Part shown: one piece after another, positions 14,943 to 22,307 of the stretch
How the letters are laid out: each line of letters begins with the position of its first letter
How positions within the stretch are numbered: position 1 is the stretch's first letter
Origin: Streptococcus vestibularis
GTDB taxonomy: Bacteria; Bacillota; Bacilli; Lactobacillales; Streptococcaceae
NCBI GenBank assembly: GCA_010604095.1
Contig: JAABLG010000002.1
Span: 67,836 to 131,835, forward strand
DNA: 64,000 nt
Reading direction: 5' to 3'
Notes under the pieces: model-generated
The model's input: the letters and a program-made list of their open reading frames with translations, nothing else
Database searches by the model: none
Told to the model about the DNA's origin: nothing
Position numbers and translations under genes: made by a program

Positions 14943-15131
14943 ATGACTCTTGATGTAAATAAAGAAGAATTAACAATTTTAGGGATTCCCTTTGATAACT
15001 TTTCAGATTTTGATACTGTCTGGTATGCTATTGGGTCATCAATGATTGAAAATTATGAACCTACTGTTCAAGATGTGATTGATTTAAAAACTTATGTTAT
15101 CAACAAACGAAAGGAATTGAATATTGGTTAA
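14943..15131 (+). CDS. VbhA-like antitoxin of a Fic toxin-antitoxin pair
   Basis: The 62-residue protein carries the class I Fic-inhibitor motif [S/T]xxxE[G/N] as Ser32-x-x-x-Glu36-Asn37 (SSMIEN), followed by EPT and a helix, as in the VbhA antitoxin domain. In this family the inhibitory Glu enters the partner's ATP site and blocks AMP transfer. AAGGAGGTG precedes the ATG, a TATAAT lies at 14908-14913, and the gene overlaps the toxin start by 8 bp, so it is made first and in excess. Confidence 0.8.
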   Translation: MTLDVNKEELTILGIPFDNFSDFDTVWYAIGSSMIENYEPTVQDVIDLKTYVINKRKELNIG

Positions 15132-15735
15132 AAATCAATACGAAGGCTATGAGTACATTGACCCCAATCACCAATATACCTATCCAAATTCTACAGTCTT
15201 AATCAACAAACAAAATATTACAAATATTGAAGAAGCCTACCGGAATGAGCATTTATTCGTTACTAGAAGGCTTGCAGACTTGCGCTTGAAAACCATAGAA
15301 GTCTACTCCATTAGTGATATTTTAGCCATTCATAAATATTTATTTCAAGATGTCTATGCTTGGGCGGGACAATTTCGCAAGGTGAATATCTCAAAAAATG
15401 GAAATCCTTTTATGTCAATACAATCTTTCAGTACTGCCCAAGCATATATAAACCGCCTTATTCATACCTATTATCAAACTGCTAATTCAAAAGATGAGAT
15501 TATTAAACAATTAGCAAAAATTCTTGATAATCTTAATTATTTCCATCCCTTTCGAGAAGGGAATGGACGAACTCAACGAGAAGTTATTCGTTCCTTAGCA
15601 CTATCAAAAGGTTATTCTGCACAAATACGCGTGGAACAAGATGATGAAGTTTACAATCTTTATATGGATGGGACAGTCTATGGGGACTTAGGAAAGTTAG
15701 AAGAACTACTTGGTAAAATACTGGAAAAATTGTAA
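15124..15735 (+). CDS. Fic-domain toxin (AMP-transferase type)
   Basis: The 203-residue protein has the complete Fic motif HPFREGNGRTQR at residues 141-152, with the catalytic His and the phosphate- and Mg-binding residues. Upstream, the YAWAGQFRKVNIS segment (residues 78-90) is the typical flap region. Fic enzymes transfer AMP to a hydroxyl of target proteins; bacterial FicT toxins modify DNA gyrase and topoisomerase IV. The start is TTG at 15124 (AAAGGAA 8 nt upstream, no ATG in frame), which overlaps the antitoxin gene and should lower toxin output. No own inhibitory helix is seen, consistent with class I. The pair probably stabilises the ICE. Confidence 0.9.
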   Translation: MVKNQYEGYEYIDPNHQYTYPNSTVLINKQNITNIEEAYRNEHLFVTRRLADLRLKTIEVYSISDILAIHKYLFQDVYAWAGQFRKVNISKNGNPFMSIQSFSTAQAYINRLIHTYYQTANSKDEIIKQLAKILDNLNYFHPFREGNGRTQREVIRSLALSKGYSAQIRVEQDDEVYNLYMDGTVYGDLGKLEELLGKILEKL

Positions 15736-15818
15736 ATTAATCTACAAAAACACTTGTATATTTTTTAAATATCCTAAATATCACAGAAAATTATAACTTA
15801 CTCAAAACTTAAAGACAA

Positions 15819-15851
15819 AAAGCTTCTGAAATCTAACGTTTCAGAAGCTTT
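15819..15851. terminator. Bidirectional terminator between fic and the dehydrogenase gene
   Basis: A perfect 13-bp stem (AAAGCTTCTGAAA / TTTCAGAAGCTTT) with a 7-nt loop lies between two convergent genes. Confidence 0.85.
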
Positions 15852-15915
15852 CTTCTTATCATAAAACGACTGCAACTATTAATCGATACCACATTATCGA
15901 TATTTATTAAAATAA

Positions 15916-16671
15916 TTAATGTTTAAGTAGTGGTCCGCTAAGATGAAATTCAAAATTTGTAACATCAACTAAACCAACAACTTTGTCACTTTGATATAAT
16001 TCCATCAAAAATTGTGCCATCTCTTCACTTGTGTGATATTTAGCAAAATGCTCATCATAATCATATTCTTTAGAATCTGTAGCAACTTGACCGAATTCCG
16101 TTTTTGTGGCAGCTGGAGCTAAAACCTTAGCTTTTAATTGATGTTGATTTGCCTCTAGTTCCAACGCCAAGCCTTCTGTAAAAGCACTGACATAAAATTT
16201 ACTTGCACAGTATGTAACTGCATTTGGAACCATCATATATCCGCCTCTAGATGATAAGTTAATCAATTGAGCGCCTTTACAATCTTTATAATCTCTCACA
16301 TATAGAGTTGATAGAATTGTTAAAGCTTCAATGTTTAAATGGATTAATGTTATTATCTTTTCTAAATCTTGAGATTCAACCTTATCATAATTTCCAAAAC
16401 CAGCATTATTTATTAGAGTAGTAATGTGATATTTTTTCAAGCTTTCATAAAGATCAAAAACATTACTGGACTTCGATAAATCAACAACTTTAATAACAAC
16501 ATCTAAATCCGGATAATGGTTCAAAATCTCTTGCTTCAATTTTTCTAGTCGTTCTTGACGCCGAGCAATTAAAATAAGATTCGTTCCTAATTTTGCAAAT
16601 TGTCTTGCTGTCTCCGCTCCTATACCAGCACTGGCTCCAGTAATACAAGTATAATTCTTCGTTTGTTCCAT
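15916..16671 (-). CDS. Short-chain dehydrogenase/reductase
   Basis: The 251-residue protein is a classical SDR: TGASAGIG cofactor motif near residue 10, NNAG (INNAGFG), catalytic Ser in NLSSRGG and YxxxK as YCASK. The Arg-rich turn after the second strand (IARRQERL) favours NADP(H). I start it at ATG 16669-16671, preceded by AAAGGAGA; a start 33 nt upstream would lack a site. Substrate is unknown. Its promoter has the 19-bp spacer and palindrome of MerR-regulated genes, and a MerR gene lies divergently at 16955. In related streptococcal pairs such SDRs respond to electrophiles or aldehydes, which is inference here. Confidence 0.9.
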   Translation of the reverse strand: MEQTKNYTCITGASAGIGAETARQFAKLGTNLILIARRQERLEKLKQEILNHYPDLDVVIKVVDLSKSSNVFDLYESLKKYHITTLINNAGFGNYDKVESQDLEKIITLIHLNIEALTILSTLYVRDYKDCKGAQLINLSSRGGYMMVPNAVTYCASKFYVSAFTEGLALELEANQHQLKAKVLAPAATKTEFGQVATDSKEYDYDEHFAKYHTSEEMAQFLMELYQSDKVVGLVDVTNFEFHLSGPLLKH

Positions 16672-16852
16672 ACTATTTTCTCCTTTACAGATTGCTATTT
16701 GCATTTTTTATAAGAGTCGCTGCTCCCATCAAGGTTCTTGACAGCCTTATCACTAAGCCCCTTTGGAGCTCTCTATTCCTTCAAACCAATTTTTCGTCTA
16801 TATGGTATTACCTCCTCTCCTAGCTTTATATCAAATTCCTTTGATGCTATGT

Positions 16853-16883
16853 ATTTTACATAGTAAAGTGCACTTTATGTCAA
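16853..16883 (-). promoter_or_regulatory. MerR-type promoter of the dehydrogenase gene
   Basis: On the minus strand TTGACA (16878-16883) and TAAAAT (16853-16858) are separated by exactly 19 bp, and the spacer contains the perfect palindrome AAAGTGCACTTT (16865-16876). An over-long spacer with a central dyad is the hallmark of MerR activation by DNA untwisting. The transcript has an unusually long leader of about 170 nt. Confidence 0.8.
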
Positions 16884-16954
16884 GAGAAAACTGAAAATTT
16901 CTTGATTTTTTAAAAATTATGCTAAAATAATAAAAAAAGGGGGGGAAAAATATT

Positions 16955-17317
16955 ATGGCTCACTATTCTATTGGAGAATTTGCTAAAAAAACTGGACTTT
17001 CTATTTCCACACTTCGATACTATGAGCAAGAAAAATTGATTTACTCACACAGAGAAGAAAATAATCGTAGATACTATGATGACTCTGATATAGCGTGGAC
17101 TCAATTCATTATTAGATTAAAAAAGACGGGAATGTCTATTAAAAATATGCAAGAATACGCTGACCTAAGATATAAAGGAGACTCCACAATTCCTCAACGA
17201 CTTAGACTACTATTTTTTCAACTTGATGAACTTCATAAGCAACAAACTGAAATTAACCAACATATTGATTTTCTTGAAAAGAAAATTAAAACTTATTTAG
17301 GTATTAATCCTAATTAG
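16955..17317 (+). CDS. MerR-family regulator
   Basis: The 120-residue protein has the MerR DNA-binding domain at residues 3-70 (YSIGEFAKKTGLSISTLRYYEQEKLI, then NNRRYYDDSDIAWTQFI) and a C-terminal coiled coil (residues 80-115) for dimerisation. It has no cysteine, so it is not a metal sensor; it fits the NmlR/YyaN-like branch that senses small organic molecules. GGGGGG-rich sequence precedes the ATG. It is divergent to the SDR gene, whose promoter has the MerR 19-bp spacer. Confidence 0.9.
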   Translation: MAHYSIGEFAKKTGLSISTLRYYEQEKLIYSHREENNRRYYDDSDIAWTQFIIRLKKTGMSIKNMQEYADLRYKGDSTIPQRLRLLFFQLDELHKQQTEINQHIDFLEKKIKTYLGINPN

Positions 17318-17344
17318 CACCATTATTATTTTCTTTATCCAAAA

Positions 17345-17414
17345 AAGGGATTGAAAACAAAATTTCAATCCCTTCAGAACGAAGACAAACGTTATTTTTG
17401 GCGTTTGTTTTTTT
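17345..17414 (+). terminator. Two consecutive terminators after merR; rest of the gap shows nothing
   Basis: The first hairpin has 12-bp arms (AAGGGATTGAAA / TTTCAATCCCTT, 17345-17374). The second (ACAAACG / CGTTTGT, 17385-17408) is followed by TTTTTT. The remainder of the 357-nt gap up to 17674 is AT-rich with no gene or clear signal. Confidence 0.75.
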
Positions 17415-17674
17415 GTATTTTCAAAAATATTTTGTTTCATCATTTGATATTCTATCCAAAAACCGGATTTAGAACAAAATAAAAATAGATAGCAAATATC
17501 CCTTTTTATTACTACAATTTAAAGAAAAATAATTCTTCTTATTAACAACTATTGTAGAAAGAATTTCTTTAAATCAAAAAACTATGGTTCAACTATTTTA
17601 ATTAAATAATACTTTTATATATTTTAACTTTATGTTTAAAAGATTCTATTCCACCTTCAAGATAATCAACAATA

Positions 17675-18361
17675 TCACTGTTCAACAGGTAAGAAATTCC
17701 CTACAATAATCCCTACAATTCTAGGATCTTCATCATACGAAAGAAAAATATCTTTATAGTTTGGATTGATAGAAACCAGTCTTAAGCCATGCTCCTCTCG
17801 ATAAACTCGTTTAATATAAGTCTGGCTATTGCAGACTACGGCATAAACTGCTCCATCATAATCAAATCCTGTCTCACGAATGAGAGCCACAGAGCCATTT
17901 TGATATTTGGGTTCCATTGAGTCACCAGAAATCCATGAGGCGAAATCGTGGGCTAGTTCTTCATCAAAATAGACAGTATCATAGTTTTGATCGTTATACA
18001 CTGATGAACCAATACCGGCAGACATTTTTTCGTAAACATGGTACTCATACAGTTTTTCTGATATTGAAACAACGTTTTTACATTTTTCTTTTTGAACTAA
18101 GCTTCTGACATAATTAAGTGCTTGATCTTTATCTTCGTCTGATAAGGTATTATATAGTCGGACAATTTCAAGCTCTGTAAAATAACCTTTTGATACTTTT
18201 AGAATATGCTCCAAAAGCTTTACTTTTTCTCTAGATGGTTGTTTTACTCCACGCTCCCATGCGGAATAGGCTTGATAGCTGACTCCCAACTGATCAGCAA
18301 TATCTTTTTGGGTCATTTTTAGCTCTTTTCTACGAGCTTTAAGTTTTTCTGGTTGATACAT
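17675..18361 (-). CDS. CI/LexA-like self-cleaving repressor (HTH plus S24 peptidase), Arp2-like
   Basis: The 228-residue protein has an Xre-type helix-turn-helix (residues 7-60, MTQKDIADQLGVSYQAYSAWERG) and a C-terminal S24 peptidase domain. The catalytic dyad is Ser148 (GDSMEP) and Lys184 (TYIKRVY), with a probable Ala-Gly cleavage site at 115-116 (SAGIG). RecA-stimulated self-cleavage would relieve repression after DNA damage. I prefer ATG 18361 because GAGG lies 6 nt upstream; the ORF could start at 18373 but without a site. It is the last gene of the operon that includes the ImmA-like protease. ICESt3-family elements use such a CI-like protein (Arp2) next to an Xre (Arp1) to control transfer. 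Confidence 0.9.
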   Translation of the reverse strand: MYQPEKLKARRKELKMTQKDIADQLGVSYQAYSAWERGVKQPSREKVKLLEHILKVSKGYFTELEIVRLYNTLSDEDKDQALNYVRSLVQKEKCKNVVSISEKLYEYHVYEKMSAGIGSSVYNDQNYDTVYFDEELAHDFASWISGDSMEPKYQNGSVALIRETGFDYDGAVYAVVCNSQTYIKRVYREEHGLRLVSINPNYKDIFLSYDEDPRIVGIIVGNFLPVEQ

Positions 18362-18369
18362 AGTTTTCC

Positions 18370-18657
18370 TCACATTAATAATAGTTTCAATTCAGCTTTT
18401 TGCTTTGCCTCTTTGTCTGTTAGTCTATTTTTATCCCAAACATAAGCTATAGATTTTCCTTTGTCATAAATGAGCCATACTTTTAGATTATCATGGCAAG
18501 TCTTTATTACTTTCCAGTTCTCTTGTTTTAAAAGTTCGGGATATTCTTGACTAGTCACGAAGCCTCTTTTGCTCACAGATTGCTCAATCTTCTTGATTAG
18601 AGAAGTTTTGTAGTCGTTAAATTCTTTAATAATTTGATCTCGAATATTATGAAACAA
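18370..18657 (-). CDS. Small hypothetical protein between protease and CI-like repressor
   Basis: The visible frame gives 95 residues from a TTG at 18655-18657, charged and helical with an Ala/Lys/Glu-rich C terminus (KEAKQKAELKLLLM). No ribosome-binding site precedes that TTG. The frame stays open and protein-like upstream (AIDAYIDGQNATLLLLFHN) up to the stop codon of the ImmA-like gene, in the same frame, with no ATG between. So either it uses a rare start such as ATT or it is made by readthrough or reinitiation. Its stop overlaps an ATG of the repressor gene. Family unknown. Confidence 0.5.
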   Translation of the reverse strand: MFHNIRDQIIKEFNDYKTSLIKKIEQSVSKRGFVTSQEYPELLKQENWKVIKTCHDNLKVWLIYDKGKSIAYVWDKNRLTDKEAKQKAELKLLLM

Positions 18658-18717
18658 AAGGAGTAGTGTGGCATTTTGTCCATCAATATAAGCATCGATA
18701 GCCTGCTTAATGGTACT

Positions 18718-19230
18718 TTATTTTCCAGGATAATATTCTCTAAGCAGATCTAAAAGGCGAAAGAACAATGCCTGCTTTGAAACATCCAGGCTATTTTGAA
18801 TGTGTTGAAAGGTGTCGCAACTATAATAAATCTTTGACAACAAAACAATGTCAGGCATTAGTACGATAGCAGAGAAGATATTTGCTTCTCGCTCTAGTAG
18901 GCTTTCCTGATTATCAATAGATTCTGCAAAATAATTACCTTCATGCTCTAGGATAAAATGTCCTAGCTCATGACACAGAGTAAAATTTTGCTTCACAATG
19001 GGATTATCCTTTTCATAAGAAAAACTAATACCTAATTCATCAATAACAGTTAGTCCTTCAATCTTATGATTTGAGAAGTGGTGACTAATTACTTGAATTT
19101 GATATTTTTGAATACAATGTTGAAAGAAGTAATTAAAATTATAATTTAATAATGAAATATCATAATCCTTCATGTATTGGTATAACACATGTTTTGTAGA
19201 CTTACTTATTCTTGTATACAATTCATCCAA
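18718..19230 (-). CDS. ImmA/IrrE-family metallopeptidase
   Basis: The 170-residue protein has the M78 zinc-peptidase signature HELGH at residues 87-91 and the downstream EREAN helix (third ligand Glu near 115) with the family's typical ...FSAIVLMP. In ICEBs1 and ICESt-type elements the ImmA partner cleaves an Xre/CI-like repressor to start excision. The start is TTG at 19228-19230 behind AAAGGAGG. It is the first gene of an operon with the 95-residue protein and the CI-like repressor, with its own promoter at 19287-19316. Which of the two repressors it cleaves is not clear from sequence. Confidence 0.9.
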   Translation of the reverse strand: MDELYTRISKSTKHVLYQYMKDYDISLLNYNFNYFFQHCIQKYQIQVISHHFSNHKIEGLTVIDELGISFSYEKDNPIVKQNFTLCHELGHFILEHEGNYFAESIDNQESLLEREANIFSAIVLMPDIVLLSKIYYSCDTFQHIQNSLDVSKQALFFRLLDLLREYYPGK

Positions 19231-19286
19231 AGAATGATACCTCCTTTAAGTATAAATTACAAAACTAAACCATTTTGGTTGAGTCA

Positions 19287-19316
19287 ATTATATAAAAGAA
19301 GTGGACGTTTGTCCAC
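19287..19316 (-). promoter_or_regulatory. Promoter of the protease/CI-like operon with a palindromic operator
   Basis: On the minus strand TGGACA (19310-19315), 17-nt spacer, TATAAT (19287-19292). The perfect palindrome GTGGAC-AAAC-GTCCAC (19301-19316) covers the -35 box. It differs from the operators at 21179-21221, so it is a likely self-operator of the CI-like repressor. Confidence 0.7.
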
Positions 19317-19328
19317 AATACTATATGC

Positions 19329-20777
19329 TTACTCAGGTCCGAAAATTTCCAGAAAAGTCGGAACATAAATCCTATATTCCTTTGGTCTGTATAAAAATTG
19401 ATAAGGTAATATAAATTGAATAAAAATACTTTTTATCTCCGAAAACTCAAATACTTTTTTGGGATGTCGGCTTAAATCTAAAAATAGGTTCCAAGTATAC
19501 TTTTTATCAAGGATTAGCTGCAGTTCTTTTGAGAGATTTTTATCAGCACTCAATTTAATTTGTTCTCTTTTATGTTCCATGATTTCATCTATAATGTCAA
19601 GCGGAACATATCCATAACTTTCGACTCCCATAGAATCTTTCATTCCTATATGTAACAGTTCTGACAAATCTAGGCTATCATACTCGATAATATTTTTGAC
19701 TACTTCTTTTATTTCTAACTCAGTATACGGGAGGTAAACCAATGTATCAATCGCTTCATTAATCACACAGTTTAATTTCGCTTCTCCAATATCAACTGAT
19801 ATTTTTCTACCATTTTCAATATTATTACGATTTTCTTTTATAATATTTATTATGTTCTTTTCATCATTTTTTAAATTTATTTTTTCAACTATATTCTCCT
19901 TAATTGCACGTTCAAATACTCCCGAAGACTTGCCAAAATCACAAGGCCATTGGTTATCACTTAAGTAGCAAGAGGTAATAGAAGTATAATCTTTAATGAT
20001 CAACTTATTAGCTTCTTTGAAGAGATCTGTTTCTTTAAAATCTTTCATTGCTTCAACTGATTTGAATCGTTCAATTTCTGATTCTAGTACATTAGGTTGG
20101 GGATAAATAACTTCTGTATTTATTGTATTACTTGAGTATACTTGTCCATTATGTTTAAATTCAAAATCAGCTTCTCTATCTTTAAAGTAATAATGTGTAA
20201 CAATATTTAACAAATCCCACAGAAATACTCCTTTTTGATTATTCATTCTAGATAACTCAGGAATTGAGAAATCAAAGAAAGGATTATAATCAGCAGCCTT
20301 TAATATTTTAAGATTCTCTTCTTGAAACTCAGTTAATTTATTACTTTTTTCAAGTCTCCTAACAGCTACTCTAACAATAGATTTTATAAGTTCAATTTCC
20401 TCACTCGAAATTCTCCATAAATAGCCATTTTTATATTCTGTATTCTTTTCTATTCCATCCGTTGCAAAAAAGGCTGCAACTTCAATGTCAGTAGTGAAGT
20501 CTATGAAATCTGTTTTATATCCATAATGTTGCGCTATAGCGAGACATTTATTAAGGTATTCATCATTTTGTAAATTTAATGTTTTATTCTCCTTAAGTTT
20601 TTCAACAAAGAATTGTGTTTTTTCCATTTCTTTTGAACTATAATTAACACGAGAAGCTGATGATTGTATTGGCCAACAATGGATCTGACCTCTATAATAG
20701 TATTGCTTCCCAGTTTTCTTTTCATACTTTTTCAGATTTCTTACCAAATCGCTTAATTTATTGAATATTTTAGTCAT
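19329..20777 (-). CDS. FRG-domain protein inside the ICE control region
   Basis: The 482-residue protein has an N-terminal FRG domain (about residues 8-120), with YYYRGQ, SSASRV, AIAQHYGYKTDFIDFTTD and AAFFATDG, which carries the conserved Arg-Gly and His-Tyr-Gly positions. The remaining 360 residues are charged and helical with no domain I recognise. I start it at ATG 20775-20777 (MTKIFNKLSDL), 7 nt past the Xre stop; the longer ORF would overlap the Xre gene. FRG proteins are frequent in mobile elements and defence islands, but their biochemical role is unsettled. It shares the transcript of the Xre repressor, so it should be made while the ICE is dormant. Codon use is AT-rich as in the rest of the control region. 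Confidence 0.8.
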   Translation of the reverse strand: MTKIFNKLSDLVRNLKKYEKKTGKQYYYRGQIHCWPIQSSASRVNYSSKEMEKTQFFVEKLKENKTLNLQNDEYLNKCLAIAQHYGYKTDFIDFTTDIEVAAFFATDGIEKNTEYKNGYLWRISSEEIELIKSIVRVAVRRLEKSNKLTEFQEENLKILKAADYNPFFDFSIPELSRMNNQKGVFLWDLLNIVTHYYFKDREADFEFKHNGQVYSSNTINTEVIYPQPNVLESEIERFKSVEAMKDFKETDLFKEANKLIIKDYTSITSCYLSDNQWPCDFGKSSGVFERAIKENIVEKINLKNDEKNIINIIKENRNNIENGRKISVDIGEAKLNCVINEAIDTLVYLPYTELEIKEVVKNIIEYDSLDLSELLHIGMKDSMGVESYGYVPLDIIDEIMEHKREQIKLSADKNLSKELQLILDKKYTWNLFLDLSRHPKKVFEFSEIKSIFIQFILPYQFLYRPKEYRIYVPTFLEIFGPE

Positions 20778-20784
20778 ATACTTC

Positions 20785-21126
20785 TTAATCCTCTTTATTA
20801 AAAGCCTTCTTCCTCTCCTCCATAAACTCAATCAATTCTTTCTTAAAAGTTTCCTTTTCTTCCTCAGTTAAACCTCTTGAGTTCATACGGAATAACAATT
20901 CAATATTATCTAGTTCATCTGATTTTTCTTCTGAGTTCCCAACTAGATAATCAATTGATACATCAAGAATTTGTGCAATTTTAACGAGATTTTCTTGTGT
21001 TGGTTTTTTCTTGCCTCTCTCCCAGTCTGCATAGGAAGATTGTCCTATCCCTAATCGTTTTGCGAGTTCAACCTGAGTTAAGTGAGCTTGTTTTCGTAAT
21101 TCTTTTAAACGTTCTGCAAACGCCAT
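20785..21126 (-). CDS. Xre-family repressor (ImmR/Arp1-like)
   Basis: The 113-residue protein has an N-terminal helix-turn-helix (residues 5-60, LRKQAHLTQVELAKRLGIGQSSYADWERG) and a short acidic-to-basic helical tail (RGLTEEEKETFKKELIEFMEERKK). It has no peptidase domain, as in ImmR of ICEBs1 and Arp1 of ICESt3, whose inactivation relies on an ImmA-type protease. It is transcribed leftward from a promoter that faces the transfer-operon promoter. Two 17-bp operators lie between them. The FRG gene follows in the same transcript. Confidence 0.9.
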   Translation of the reverse strand: MAFAERLKELRKQAHLTQVELAKRLGIGQSSYADWERGKKKPTQENLVKIAQILDVSIDYLVGNSEEKSDELDNIELLFRMNSRGLTEEEKETFKKELIEFMEERKKAFNKED

Positions 21127-21170
21127 AGCTATTCCTCTTCAAATTTTTTTAAAAAAATTTCAAAAATCTC

Positions 21171-21221
21171 TTGACTTTTATCGCCAACAGCGATAATATA
21201 TAAATATAGCTGGTGGCGATA
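21171..21221. promoter_or_regulatory. Divergent promoters and twin operators of the ICE switch
   Basis: Rightward promoter: TTGACT (21171-21176), 17 nt, TAATAT. Leftward promoter: TTGATT, 18 nt, TATATT. Two sites match TATCGCCA[A/C]CAGC[G/T]ATA: one at 21179-21195 on the plus strand, one at 21205-21221 on the minus strand. The first overlaps the rightward spacer and the second overlaps the leftward spacer. I infer binding by the Xre repressor. Confidence 0.75.
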
Positions 21222-21642
21222 TTTAAAATCAAAATAATAATCCCTACCAATTGAGATCATTGACAATTAAATAAAAAGTGCGTCTGACAACCAGAGGACT
21301 GATCATCAGAACAACACATAAACTTCGTACCTTTATTGTAAATGTTTTGATAAAAAAAGTCAAGTCCGTTATATGGTTGAAGTGAAGATATAAAACATTT
21401 TTGTGGGCTTCCACGCATTTCGGACTTTCGCACTTTTCCGAATAGTAAAGTGAACTGGCTTCGCCAAAGGGCGTAAGAGAATCTTAAGGGTATGATAATG
21501 ACTCCCCAATGAGATTGGCTGGGAAAGCGATGGTAATTGACGCAAAGCACCTTGCTAAACGTTGCCACCGTGGAAAGAGGGATCTTTCCAACCAAATAAC
21601 TTTTCTTTACTGCTGTCTATCATTATTGATAGACCTACTCTC
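21222..21642 (+). ncRNA. Long structured 5' leader of the transfer operon
   Basis: About 500 nt separate the rightward promoter from the first gene. No convincing ORF is present. Local hairpins include TGGAAAGA-GGGA-TCTTTCCA (21571-21590) and GTCTATCA-TTAT-TGATAGAC (21615-21634), and base composition is richer in GC (21410-21600) than the AT-rich neighbours, as for a folded RNA. It ends in the terminator at 21643-21684. It may be a regulatory leader or an independent small RNA. The 112-residue minus-strand ORF at 21257-21595 has no coding support. Confidence 0.5.
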
Positions 21643-21684
21643 AAGCTACTAAGTTCTTTCCTTTTTTCACTTAGTAGCTTTTTT
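21643..21684 (+). terminator. Intrinsic terminator inside the transfer-operon leader
   Basis: An 11-bp stem (AAGCTACTAAG / CTTAGTAGCTT) with a 16-nt loop runs into TTTTTT at 21679-21684, only 25 nt before the first ATG of the operon. Confidence 0.8.
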
Positions 21685-21708
21685 ACTATTGCGATAAAGG
21701 AGAATGAT

Positions 21709-21955
21709 ATGACAAACTTTTTTCGCACTACAATGTAAACGACTCTATGATAACTATGAATTTACCTATGGTATGTTTAGTGAATCTGATAAACTACAGG
21801 CTAAACTCTATGCTCAAGCTCAAATTGATTTAGACCATCTCGCAGATGATGCTCGTAGAAATGGCTATGCTCATGGGGATATTCAATTCTATAGTCATAT
21901 GTTTAAACGCAAATTATTTACCCACTATTACTCAAGAGTGAAGCAACTAGCTTAA
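21709..21955 (+). pseudogene. First transfer-operon gene, split by a frameshift in a T6 run
   Basis: ATAAAGGAGA (21694-21703) precedes ATG 21709-21711, but the frame stops after nine codons (MTNFFRTTM). If one T of the T6 run at 21718-21723 is skipped, the frame continues MTNFFALQCKRLYDNYEFTYG and joins the 60-residue ORF that starts at 21773 (MFSESDKLQAKLYAQAQIDL), giving about 81 residues of a small ICE protein. The internal ATG at 21773 has no ribosome-binding site. So the gene is broken, switches by slippage, or there is a sequencing error. Function is unknown; it precedes the two DUF961-type genes. Confidence 0.65.
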
Positions 21956-21989
21956 CTCTTTTTATTTTACACTCAGAAAGGAAAATCTT

Positions 21990-22286
21990 ATGATCTCAGA
22001 AACACTTAAAATGAAACCAGAATTTATTGGCCCTGCTTACTACGAACGTTTGGGAAATGCTCCTAAATTTATTTTTGGAAAAGAAGGCAAATACCAACGT
22101 CACATTCTAAACAGCGCAGAGCACGGAGCCTTTCATGTCATCACACCAGCTTCTACAACAGTCTTTCCAGAAGATGCTCTAGTAGAAACTGTTAACCCAA
22201 TCTTTTTCCCAGACACTGCTTTAAATGGCAATACTGTTGCACCTTATCTCAATGTCTTTGCGGAAAAATTGGTAATCAAAAAATAA
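21990..22286 (+). CDS. DUF961-family ICE protein (OrfM/Orf23-like)
   Basis: The 98-residue protein resembles the DUF961 (YdcP) family found at the head of Tn916 and ICESt transfer modules (orf23/orf22 in Tn916), with the typical [10 protein letters not shown]...[11 protein letters not shown] segment. No signal peptide or membrane segment. AAAGGAAAA precedes the ATG. DUF961 proteins are linked to relaxase accessory function in ICEBs1 (HelP-like helicase processivity factor), which is family knowledge and not shown here. It is followed by a related gene 21 nt downstream. Confidence 0.8.
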   Translation: MISETLKMKPEFIGPAYYERLGNAPKFIFGKEGKYQRHILNSAEHGAFHVITPASTTVFPEDALVETVNPIFFPDTALNGNTVAPYLNVFAEKLVIKK

Positions 22287-22307
22287 GAAATAAAAGGAGA
22301 AAATCAC

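Noticed and set aside
17415..17674. AT-rich gap before the CI-like repressor gene
   Set aside because: Checked for small genes and hairpins; nothing with a start signal or conserved look was found.
21257..21595. 112-residue minus-strand ORF in the transfer leader
   Set aside because: It lies antisense to the folded leader, has odd composition and no ribosome-binding site. The hairpins explain the base composition better.
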